A model generated the notes under the pieces. That model searched no databases. It was given only the letters and a program-made list of their open reading frames with translations, and had not been told where the DNA came from. This document shows, piece after piece, positions 1 through 5,628 of a DNA stretch of 5,628 bases. Within the stretch, counting starts at the first letter, position 1; each line of letters begins with the position of its first letter. The position numbers and the translations under genes are program-made. The stretch spans positions 1-5,628 of the forward strand of contig SYEN01000128.1 of assembly GCA_005800795.1 (NCBI GenBank), written 5' to 3'. The stretch is from Burkholderiales bacterium (GTDB lineage Bacteria; Pseudomonadota; Gammaproteobacteria; Burkholderiales; SG8-41).

Positions 1-1
1 C

Positions 2-145
2 ACGCTGGGGCTGCAGATTATCCGCACTTCAGTCGATGACGGCACGGCGCTCGATATCGCCGGCACCGGCAAGGCGGACGCGGGTAGTTTGATTGAAGCC
101 GTCAAGCTCGCCATCGAGCTTGCGCACACTCGGCGCAACCACTAG
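2..145 (+). CDS. pdxA: 4-hydroxythreonine-4-phosphate dehydrogenase PdxA, C-terminal fragment
   Basis: The last 47 codons of a gene entering from the left edge, ending at TAG 143-145. PdxA is the NAD-dependent, metal-dependent cytoplasmic dehydrogenase that oxidises 4-phosphohydroxy-L-threonine in the DXP-dependent route to pyridoxal 5'-phosphate. The visible peptide reads TLGLQIIRTSVDDGTALDIA followed by GTGKADAGSL, which matches the end of the PdxA fold (E. coli: [20 protein letters not shown]). Two positions differ from that consensus: Pro is replaced by Gln in LGLP, and the usual His of SVDHG is Asp. The short helical tail IEAVKLAIELA is typical of the C-terminus. The gene is followed 16 bases later by rsmA, the usual proteobacterial neighbour, which favours the biosynthetic PdxA over catabolic PdxA-like paralogues. 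The 5' part lies outside the window. Confidence 0.93.
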   Translation, partial: TLGLQIIRTSVDDGTALDIAGTGKADAGSLIEAVKLAIELAHTRRNH

Positions 146-161
146 ACGCATCTGCCAACTG

Positions 162-953
162 ATGCCACGCACCTCCCACAAGCCCCGCAAACGCTTCGGA
201 CAAAATTTCCTTAAAAATCAGATAATTATAGATGACATCATTCGCGTCATCGCGCCCCGCGCCGATGATCTGATGGTGGAAATCGGGCCGGGACTCGGCG
301 CGCTCACCACGCCGCTGGCACGGCTGCTGACTACGTTGCACGTGATTGAGCTTGATCGCGATATCGTTGCGCAACTGCGTGAGCAGCACGCTGGCGGCAG
401 GCTGGTGATTCACGAGGGTGATGCGCTGAAGTTCGATTTCGCCTCGCTTGGCAACAACCTGCGCGTGGTCGGCAACCTGCCCTACAACATATCAACGCCC
501 CTGCTGTTTCACCTTACCGCTCATATCGGCAGCCTGCGCGACATCCACGCCATGCTGCAAAAAGAGGTCGTTGAACGCATGGTGGCTGCTCCCGACACGC
601 CGGCTTATGGCCGTTTGTCGGTGGCGCTGCAGTACCGTTTCGACATGGAAAAAGTGCTGGATGTCGGCCCCGAGGCCTTTTATCCACAACCCAAGGTGGA
701 TTCGGCAGTAATCCGCATGACCCCTCGCTTAAGCATCGAACCCCGGGCGCACGATGAAGCAGTGTTCGCACGCGTGGTGACTGCCGCATTTTCACAGCGG
801 CGCAAGACCCTGCGCAATACGCTGCGCAACATGCTGGAACGGGAAGACTTCGAGGCTCTGAATATCAACCCCGCTGCACGAGCCGAAACGCTTTCGGTGA
901 GTGATTTTGTGCGCATTACAAACCGCTTGCACGAGCGGCCACCTGCTGCGTAA
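162..953 (+). CDS. rsmA: 16S rRNA (A1518/A1519-N6)-dimethyltransferase RsmA (KsgA)
   Basis: A 263-residue cytoplasmic methyltransferase that transfers four methyl groups from S-adenosylmethionine to two adjacent adenosines in the 3'-terminal hairpin of 16S rRNA during small-subunit maturation. Family motifs occur in the right order: KRFGQNFL at residues 10-17, the SAM-binding loop VEIGPGLGALT at 39-49, the acidic residue E63 in VIELDRD after strand 2, EGDAL at 85-89, the catalytic NLPYNIS at 105-111, then MLQKEVVERMVA, FYPQPKVDSAV and the C-terminal-domain signature AFSQRRKTLRNTL. Length and motifs are those of an intact enzyme. The open frame extends upstream to a TTG at 93 inside pdxA, but ATG 162 is preferred because it puts KRFGQNFL at the usual distance from the N-terminus and avoids overlap. 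No clear Shine-Dalgarno sequence precedes it, so translation is probably coupled to pdxA. Confidence 0.97.
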   Translation: MPRTSHKPRKRFGQNFLKNQIIIDDIIRVIAPRADDLMVEIGPGLGALTTPLARLLTTLHVIELDRDIVAQLREQHAGGRLVIHEGDALKFDFASLGNNLRVVGNLPYNISTPLLFHLTAHIGSLRDIHAMLQKEVVERMVAAPDTPAYGRLSVALQYRFDMEKVLDVGPEAFYPQPKVDSAVIRMTPRLSIEPRAHDEAVFARVVTAAFSQRRKTLRNTLRNMLEREDFEALNINPAARAETLSVSDFVRITNRLHERPPAA

Positions 954-1054
954 GCGGCACCGCCGCGAAAGCATTCACCCGGCCGCATCACACGGACGAT
1001 TCGCGTTACACTTTTGTTCCCATGCTTCCCACGCGCCCCACACACGAGGTAACG
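954..1054. other. Intergenic gap between rsmA and the accessory genes
   Basis: A 101-base non-coding stretch. It contains a perfect 5-base inverted repeat, GCGGC-acc-GCCGC, at 954-966 directly after the rsmA stop. No run of T follows, so it is not a convincing intrinsic terminator. A sequence TACACT at 1007-1012 is a poor match to a sigma-70 -10 box and has no recognisable -35 partner. Readthrough from pdxA-rsmA into the downstream genes, or a promoter I cannot recognise, are both possible. Confidence 0.5.
1046..1050 (+). promoter_or_regulatory. Ribosome binding site of first Bug receptor
   Basis: GAGGT lies four bases before ATG 1055. It decides the start: an in-frame ATG at 1022 would add eleven residues in front of the signal peptide and has no comparable site upstream. 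Confidence 0.6.
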
Positions 1055-2038
1055 ATGCACAATGCCCGGCACTCAACCGTTGCGGCTGCCCTGATGGTAC
1101 TGGCGGTAACGATCAGCAACTCCCAGGCGCAGGATTTTCCGGCCAGACCCATCGCCTTGGTGATGCCCTATCCGGCGGGCGGGCCGGGGGACGCGATGGC
1201 GCGCAACCTGGGCACAGCCCTCGGCATCGCGTTAAAGCAGCAAGTGGTCGTCGACAATCCTTCCGGCGCCAGCGGCACCATCGGCAGCGCCAGAGTCGCC
1301 AAATCCCGGCCTGACGGCTACACGCTGTTGATCATGAACGTCGGCTTTGCCACGCAGCCCGCGCTGTTTCGCTCGCTGCCGTACAACGTGCTAACCGATT
1401 TTGACCCCATCGGCCGCGTATCGGAAGTGCCGATGAGCATCGTCGCCCGAACCGGCTTGCCGCCGGCCACACTGAAGGATCTCATCGCTTTCGCCAAGGC
1501 CAACCCACGCAAACTGACTTTCGGCAATGCGGGCATCGGCTCTGCTGCACACCTGTGCGCCATGCTGTTCATGAATGTCACACAGACCGAATACACCGAA
1601 GTGCCTTACAAAGGCACCGCGCCAGCGATGATCGATTTACTGGGCGGGCACATCGATCTCTTGTGCGATCAAACCAGCACCACTGCGGCGCAAATTAAAT
1701 CCGGTGGCATCAAGACATACGGCGTCACCGCGAAGACGCGCGTGGCGACCTTGCCGTACGTACCCACACTCGCTGAGCAGGGCTTGACCGGATTCGAGGC
1801 AACTTCCTGGTTCGGGCTGTGGGCGCCCAAGGGCTTGCCCAAACCGGTGCACGACAAACTGGCTGCGGCTTTGCAGGCCGCCGTGGCAGATCCCGCGTTC
1901 AAGTCGCGTCTCGCGGATTTGGGCGGCGCGCCGGTGACGCCCGCACTCGCCAACCCGCAAGCGCTGCGCAGCTTTCACAAGGCTGAAATCGATAAATGGA
2001 CACCCATCATCAAGAAAGCGGGCATCACCGCAGACTGA
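1055..2038 (+). CDS. Bug/TctC-family periplasmic solute-binding protein (tripartite tricarboxylate transporter receptor type)
   Basis: A 327-residue secreted receptor. Residues 1-25 form a Sec signal peptide: a basic start, a hydrophobic core AAALMVLAVTI, and a likely cleavage site after SQA. The mature protein begins QDFPARPIALVMPYPAGG, the standard opening of Bug proteins. GGPGDAMAR at 42-50 contains the conserved Asp (D46) of the ligand-binding loop, followed by DNPSGASGTIG, DGYTL, VPYKGT at 183-188 and the hinge/second-domain segment LLGGHIDLLCDQTSTT. Bug proteins bind small, mostly carboxylated molecules in the periplasm (citrate, tricarballylate, amino acids, nicotinate and others), through water-mediated contacts to a carboxylate. 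The CDQTSTT segment marks a common subgroup of the family, but I cannot assign the ligand. The gene starts an apparent + strand unit with an LLM oxidoreductase 10 bases downstream. No TctA or TctB membrane subunit is adjacent. Confidence 0.93.
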   Translation: MHNARHSTVAAALMVLAVTISNSQAQDFPARPIALVMPYPAGGPGDAMARNLGTALGIALKQQVVVDNPSGASGTIGSARVAKSRPDGYTLLIMNVGFATQPALFRSLPYNVLTDFDPIGRVSEVPMSIVARTGLPPATLKDLIAFAKANPRKLTFGNAGIGSAAHLCAMLFMNVTQTEYTEVPYKGTAPAMIDLLGGHIDLLCDQTSTTAAQIKSGGIKTYGVTAKTRVATLPYVPTLAEQGLTGFEATSWFGLWAPKGLPKPVHDKLAAALQAAVADPAFKSRLADLGGAPVTPALANPQALRSFHKAEIDKWTPIIKKAGITAD

Positions 2039-2048
2039 TGTAGCGCTC

Positions 2049-2969
2049 ATGGCCATCAAAGACAGGATTCCCGTCGGCATGTCGCTGCCGCATCGTTGCC
2101 CCGAGCCTCTCGACATGGCCACCGTGCGCGGCGTCGCGCAACGTGCCGAAGCGCTGGGCTTCAATGATCTGTGGGTGACCGAGAACACACTGGACCACGT
2201 GTTCAGCTTTGATCCGGGAATGATTCTTACCTACGCGGCGGCGGTCACCACACGCATCCGCCTCGGCGTCGCGGTGGTGGTGCTTCCGATACACAACCCC
2301 AGCCATGTGGCCAGCCAATTCGCCTCGCTCGATTACATCAGCAACGGCCGCACGATTCTTGGGCTGGGCATCGGCCGCGAGCATCATTACGCCGAGTTTC
2401 AGATACCCATGGAGCGCCGTTTGCGCCGCTTTCGCGAGGGACTGGATATCGTCAGGGCATTGTGGACGCAGGCCAAGGTCGATTACACGGGCGATTTCTA
2501 CCGGCTCGATAACGCTGGCATGGTCATGAAACCGGTGCAAAAGCCGCATCCGCCGATCTGGCTGGGCGGCGACCACCCGGACGCGGTGCGCCGCGCCGCG
2601 AAACTCGGTGACGGCTGGATTGCGGCGGGCGCATTGAACTCGATTGAATTCGCGCAATCAGTGGGGATTCTTCGCGCAGAACTCGAAAAACGTGGCCGCG
2701 ATCCCACGATTTTCCCGGTCTCAAAACGCGTGTTCCTGTCGGTGGCAGAACGCGCGGAAGATGCCAAAGCCGAACTCGACCGCTGGTTCCAAATGGTCTA
2801 TCGTCGGCCCGGCGGCGCCGGCGCGGGTGACGTGTACGGCACGCCCGGGCAAGTGCGTGAACAACTGGAAGCACTGGTCGCCGCGGGGGCGAATCATCTG
2901 CTGGTCAATCCCGTGGGCCGGCATATTGAACAGGTCGATGCGCTAGCCGAAGTAGTGAGCCTGAAGTAG
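2049..2969 (+). CDS. LLM-class (luciferase-like) flavin-dependent oxidoreductase
   Basis: A 306-residue cytoplasmic enzyme of the bacterial luciferase-like superfamily (TIM barrel binding reduced FMN or coenzyme F420). Visible signatures are AEALGFNDLWVTEN (33-46, strand 2 with the acidic residue E45), TRIRLGVAVVVLPIHNP (68-84), SNGRTILGLGIG (98-109, phosphate-side loop), QKPHPPIWLGG (164-174), RAAKLGDGW (182-190) and the C-terminal GTPGQVREQLEAL (264-276). Length is normal for the family and there is no signal peptide or membrane segment. Members include alkanesulfonate, nitrilotriacetate and EDTA monooxygenases and F420-dependent reductases. In a betaproteobacterium FMNH2 supplied by a separate reductase is the likelier cofactor, but this is inference, and no flavin reductase is adjacent. 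The start is ATG 2049, ten bases after the upstream stop, without a strong ribosome binding site, suggesting translational coupling to the receptor gene. The substrate is unknown. Confidence 0.9.
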   Translation: MAIKDRIPVGMSLPHRCPEPLDMATVRGVAQRAEALGFNDLWVTENTLDHVFSFDPGMILTYAAAVTTRIRLGVAVVVLPIHNPSHVASQFASLDYISNGRTILGLGIGREHHYAEFQIPMERRLRRFREGLDIVRALWTQAKVDYTGDFYRLDNAGMVMKPVQKPHPPIWLGGDHPDAVRRAAKLGDGWIAAGALNSIEFAQSVGILRAELEKRGRDPTIFPVSKRVFLSVAERAEDAKAELDRWFQMVYRRPGGAGAGDVYGTPGQVREQLEALVAAGANHLLVNPVGRHIEQVDALAEVVSLK

Positions 2970-2994
2970 GCATAGCCTTATTTTCAGTGGATCC

Positions 2995-3000
2995 GGAAAG
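2995..3000 (+). promoter_or_regulatory. Ribosome binding site of the FAD dehydrogenase gene
   Basis: GGAAAG lies five bases before ATG 3006, in the 36-base gap after the LLM oxidoreductase stop. It supports independent initiation at this start. Confidence 0.5.
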
Positions 3001-3005
3001 CACCC

Positions 3006-4496
3006 ATGCAGGAAAATTTTTCCAATAGCACACAAAATTTTGATGTCGTGGTGGCCGGTTGCGGTGTTGCAGGTTTGAGCGCGGCAGTGGCCGCCGCAGA
3101 AGCCGGTGCGCGCGTGGCGGTGCTCGAGCGTTCCACCTATGACGAACGCGGCGGTAACACACGCTACACCACGGCGGCTCTGCGCATGGAAAGCGAGGAA
3201 GCTGTCTCCGGCGATTTCGTGCAGCGCTTTCTCGATAACTGCGGCTACCACGTGCAGCCGGACTTTGCCGCATCGACCGTGCTCGATTATGCCAACTGGC
3301 CGGCGATGGTGCGTGCGTTGGCGTTTACCGATCCCGAATTGATTGTTTTTTTTGCGGACAACGTGCCGCCCGCCATCTCATGGCTCAAGGCGCATGGCGT
3401 CAAATTCGGCGGCATTGGTTTTTATGGTTTAACGCCGCGCGCATCGCCGCGCATCGCGATTACCGGCGGTGGCTTGCATTTGATCGAGGTGATGACCGCG
3501 CACGCGGAAAAAATCGGCGTGCAATTCTTTTACGAAACAGCTGCGCAGAGTCTCGTGCAATCCACACAGGGTATCGTGTGCGGCCTGCGCGCCGGCAGCA
3601 AAGCAGGCACGCGGCATTTTGCCTGTCGCTCGGTGATCCTTGCCTGCGGCGGCTTTCAGGGCAACCCGGAAATGGTGGTGCGTTACATCGGCCCCAAAGG
3701 CCGCTACCTGCGCCCGGTCGCGCGCGGAGGCTACTACGACAAAGGTGAAGGCATCGACATGGCGTTGCGCGCTGGCGCGGCACCCGCTGGCGATTTTGCA
3801 GAGTACCACGCGGAGCCGATTGATCCGCGCTCCAGTGCCACCGAGCCCATCGTAATGGCCTACCCGTATGGCGTTCTGGTCAACCAGCAGGGGCAGCGAT
3901 TTACCGACGAAGCACCGGGGCCGATAGACGCCAGCTACGAAGACACCACGCGCCTCATCGCCGATCAAACCAAGGGCATCGCGTTCTGCATTTTAGATAA
4001 TAAAATCAATGATATAGAGAACTCGCGGCGGATCGTGCGTTCGGATCAGCCGCCCGTAACCGCGCCCGATGTGGCGTCACTCGGACGCACGCTGGGCTTT
4101 GTCGGCGATGCCGCGCAGCGCGCCATCGACGCCTACAATCGCGCGTGTCCTGGCGGCGTGTTCAATCCACACACGCTGGATGGCCTCGCGACCACCGGGC
4201 TGTCGCCGCGCAAATCCAACTACGCCGTACCGCTGGACACGCCGCCTTACCACGCATATCCGATTATTTCGTCGAACACGTTTACCTTCGGCGGCCTGAA
4301 AGTAAACGTCGATGCGCAAGTGGTCAATCAGGACGGCGAGTTGATGCAAGGCCTGTATGCGGCGGGGGAAACCGTCGGCATTTACTACGGCAAGTATCCG
4401 GGTGCGACTTCGGTGCTGCGCGGCGCAGTGTTTGGCAAGCGCGCAGGGGAACATGCGGCGCAACAGGCGGCTGCAGTGCGGCTCAGTCGGCGGTAA
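3006..4496 (+). CDS. FAD-dependent dehydrogenase, tricarballylate dehydrogenase (TcuA/CobZ)-like, fumarate reductase flavoprotein superfamily
   Basis: A 496-residue soluble flavoprotein with no signal peptide. The N-terminal Rossmann motif is VVVAGCGVAGLSAAVAAAEA (G18, G20, G23), with E41 in VLERS placed to bind the FAD ribose. RGGNTRYT at 48-55 is the arrangement typical of TcuA/CobZ rather than of succinate dehydrogenase. Further anchors are SVILACGGFQGNPEM (from residue 209), QGQRFTDE (295-302), TFTFGGLKVN (425-434), GLYAAGE (449-455) and the closing flavin-binding helix YPGATSVLRGAVFGKRAG (464-481). Characterised relatives catalyse oxidation or reduction of a C-C bond next to carboxylates: TcuA oxidises tricarballylate to cis-aconitate, and fumarate reductases work in reverse. 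The TctC-type receptor gene nearby fits a carboxylated substrate, but the exact compound is not readable. A TcuB-like electron-transfer partner is absent from the window. The 3' end overlaps the converging gene by 14 bases. FAD binding is near certain; the tricarballylate label is only by resemblance. Confidence 0.88.
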   Translation: MQENFSNSTQNFDVVVAGCGVAGLSAAVAAAEAGARVAVLERSTYDERGGNTRYTTAALRMESEEAVSGDFVQRFLDNCGYHVQPDFAASTVLDYANWPAMVRALAFTDPELIVFFADNVPPAISWLKAHGVKFGGIGFYGLTPRASPRIAITGGGLHLIEVMTAHAEKIGVQFFYETAAQSLVQSTQGIVCGLRAGSKAGTRHFACRSVILACGGFQGNPEMVVRYIGPKGRYLRPVARGGYYDKGEGIDMALRAGAAPAGDFAEYHAEPIDPRSSATEPIVMAYPYGVLVNQQGQRFTDEAPGPIDASYEDTTRLIADQTKGIAFCILDNKINDIENSRRIVRSDQPPVTAPDVASLGRTLGFVGDAAQRAIDAYNRACPGGVFNPHTLDGLATTGLSPRKSNYAVPLDTPPYHAYPIISSNTFTFGGLKVNVDAQVVNQDGELMQGLYAAGETVGIYYGKYPGATSVLRGAVFGKRAGEHAAQQAAAVRLSRR

Positions 4497-5475
4497 TGTT
4501 CACCGCTTTGGCCAGTGCCAGCCACTTGCCGGCTTCGTCCTTGAGGAATTTGTCGAACACTTTTGGCGAAGTGCCTGCAGGCGCGCCGCCCTGGGCCGCG
4601 AGCTTTTGCACGATATCGGGTTCCGCCACGATATCGGCAATCGCGCGCGATAACTTTTCGAGTATTGCCGGTGGTGTTTTTGCGGGTGCCAGCACGCCCT
4701 GCCAGATGTCGATCTGCACTCTCGGGTACCCCAGTTCGGTCATCTTCGCAACATCCGGCGCCAGCGGGCTGCGTTTATCCGTGGTTACCGCCAACGCCAC
4801 CAGCCGCCCTGCCTTTACATGCGGATAAAACCCCAGCACATTGGATATCGACACCTGAATCTGCCCTGACACCAGATCCAAGGTGATTGGGCCGGTGCCT
4901 TTGTACGGGACGTGAACCAGATCGAGTTTAGCTTCGTGTTTAAGCAGTTCCATCGCCAGATGCTGGGTGCTGGCTACACCGCCTGAGCCATAATTCATCT
5001 GCCCCGGTTTGCCGCGCGCGTGGGCGATAAATTCTTTGAGCGTTTTCGCCGGCACGCCCGCGTTCATCGCCAGCATCAGCGTGCCGCTGGCAATCTGGCT
5101 GACCGCTGCAAAGTCTTTTGCAGCGTCGATGCGTGCAGAGCGCGACAAGAGCGCCGAGGTCAGATGCCCTATGTTGAACACCGCATAGGTATAACCATCG
5201 GCCGGCGCGCGTGCCGCCATCTCAAGGGCAATGTTGCCGGTGGCGCCGGTGCGGTTATCGGTGATCACGGGGTGGCCGAAGCGCTCGGCAAGCCGCGCGC
5301 CGATCAGACGGGCCGCGAAATCGGTGCCACCGCCGGGTGCTACGCCAACCAGAAAGCGGATGGGCTTCGTGGGATACGCGGAAACATTTTGTGCCGCGGC
5401 GGCCGCCCAGGAAACACTGATTCCGACGACACCGATGCTGGTCAAAAGGCTGAGGCGCATTCGCCGATAATTCAT
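4483..5475 (-). CDS. Second Bug/TctC-family periplasmic solute-binding protein
   Basis: A 330-residue secreted receptor on the opposite strand. The signal peptide has a basic start (MNYRRMR), a hydrophobic core LLTSIGVVGI and an Ala-rich end, with cleavage plausible after A28 (AAA|QN) or after VSA at 33. The mature part starts YPTKPIRFLVGVAPGGGTDF, which carries the family's PGGGTD loop with D52. It continues with DNRTGATGNI (73-82), DGYTY (93-97), VPYKGT (189-194), DLVSGQIQVSISN and GGAPAGTSP. The start at 5475 is preferred because a purine-rich site precedes it; an internal Met6 would also leave a usable signal peptide. It shares family anchors and even the last four residues, ITAD, with the other receptor here, but the rest is well diverged, so it is not a fresh duplicate. 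The ligand is unknown. Its stop lies inside the 3' end of the FAD dehydrogenase gene. It may be transcribed together with gloA, 63 bases upstream. Confidence 0.93.
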   Translation of the reverse strand: MNYRRMRLSLLTSIGVVGISVSWAAAAAQNVSAYPTKPIRFLVGVAPGGGTDFAARLIGARLAERFGHPVITDNRTGATGNIALEMAARAPADGYTYAVFNIGHLTSALLSRSARIDAAKDFAAVSQIASGTLMLAMNAGVPAKTLKEFIAHARGKPGQMNYGSGGVASTQHLAMELLKHEAKLDLVHVPYKGTGPITLDLVSGQIQVSISNVLGFYPHVKAGRLVALAVTTDKRSPLAPDVAKMTELGYPRVQIDIWQGVLAPAKTPPAILEKLSRAIADIVAEPDIVQKLAAQGGAPAGTSPKVFDKFLKDEAGKWLALAKAVNITAD

Positions 5476-5538
5476 CGCGACCCTGCCTTGGATGTACTGA
5501 TGACGCTTATCGTAAGTAATTGTTTTAATTGAATATTT
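5476..5538. other. AT-rich gap between gloA and the second Bug gene
   Basis: A 63-base spacer, much richer in A and T over 5510-5538 than the surrounding genes. I found no clear hairpin followed by T residues and no pair of good -35/-10 boxes on the - strand, although the composition would suit a promoter for the receptor gene. Confidence 0.4.
5481..5484 (-). promoter_or_regulatory. Ribosome binding site of second Bug receptor
   Basis: Read on the - strand, AGGG lies five bases before the ATG at 5475-5473. It supports that start over the internal Met codon at 5460-5458. Confidence 0.45.
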
Positions 5539-5628
5539 TTAAGCGCTCTTACGCTGCACAAATTCGATTTTGTAGCCGTCCGGGTCTTCGGCGAACGAGA
5601 TCACGGTGGTACCATGTTTCAGCGGCCC
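5539..5628 (-). CDS. gloA: Lactoylglutathione lyase (glyoxalase I) GloA, C-terminal fragment
   Basis: The final 29 codons of a gene entering from the right edge on the - strand, with its stop (TAA) at 5541-5539. The peptide contains [12 protein letters not shown] and [13 protein letters not shown], closely matching the end of E. coli GloA ([21 protein letters not shown]). The Glu of DGYKIE corresponds to the metal ligand E122 of E. coli GloA. The enzyme isomerises the hemithioacetal of methylglyoxal and glutathione to S-lactoylglutathione, a cytoplasmic detoxification step. The tail after the metal ligand is short (FVQRKSA), shorter than in E. coli. The N-terminal part with the other metal ligands lies outside the window. 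Confidence 0.92.
   Translation of the reverse strand, partial: [29 protein letters not shown]

Noticed and set aside
954..966. Inverted repeat GCGGC-acc-GCCGC after rsmA as an intrinsic terminator
   Set aside because: The stem is only 5 base pairs and the following bases are GAAAGC, with no T tract.
1007..1012. TACACT as a -10 box for the first Bug gene
   Set aside because: It matches four of six consensus bases and no acceptable -35 element lies 16-18 bases upstream; chance matches of this quality are frequent.
1637..2188. Long open frames on the - strand opposite the Bug and LLM genes (also around 680-1072 and 3429-3968)
   Set aside because: They lie opposite genes with clear family motifs, have low-complexity Arg/Ala/Cys-rich translations, and are typical antisense shadows of GC-rich coding DNA.
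2049..2969. Naming the LLM enzyme as strictly F420-dependent
   Set aside because: The motifs fit both FMN and F420 members, and F420 is uncommon in betaproteobacteria, so the cofactor is left open.
4145..4828. A 227-codon + strand frame spanning the convergent junction
   Set aside because: It overlaps the FAD dehydrogenase in another frame and the second Bug gene in antisense; its translation resembles no family and it has no ribosome binding site.
1055..5475. Mobile element carrying the four accessory genes
   Set aside because: No transposase, integrase, tRNA attachment site, terminal inverted repeat or target duplication could be seen at either end.

Overview
The window looks like a chromosomal segment of a GC-rich betaproteobacterium, most likely Burkholderiales. 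Two observations support this. First, pdxA is followed by rsmA (ksgA), a conserved proteobacterial housekeeping pair. Second, there are two periplasmic solute-binding proteins of the Bug/TctC family, which is strongly expanded in Bordetella, Cupriavidus, Polaromonas and relatives. The assignment rests on gene content and protein motifs only; no rRNA or tRNA is present.

Layout, left to right. The 3' end of pdxA (pyridoxal phosphate synthesis) and complete rsmA (16S rRNA dimethyladenosine methyltransferase) run on the + strand, 16 bases apart. After a 101-base gap come three + strand genes that look like one transcription unit: a Bug/TctC solute receptor, a luciferase-like (LLM) flavin-dependent oxidoreductase 10 bases later, and a FAD-dependent dehydrogenase resembling tricarballylate dehydrogenase (TcuA/CobZ) 36 bases further on. 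A second Bug/TctC receptor on the - strand converges on the dehydrogenase, and the two coding regions overlap by 14 bases. Upstream of it, also on the - strand, is the 3' end of gloA (glyoxalase I), running off the right edge.

The four accessory genes therefore sit between housekeeping genes (pdxA-rsmA and gloA). They make a plausible small catabolic module: a periplasmic receptor captures a small carboxylated compound, a TcuA-like flavoprotein oxidises (or reduces) a C-C bond, and an LLM enzyme performs a flavin-dependent oxygenation or redox step. The substrate cannot be read from the sequence. No TctA/TctB membrane subunits, regulator, transposase or integrase is present, so the receptors either use a permease encoded elsewhere or act as orphans. 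No stretch longer than about 100 bases lacks a gene, and no CRISPR array, insertion sequence or RNA gene was seen.
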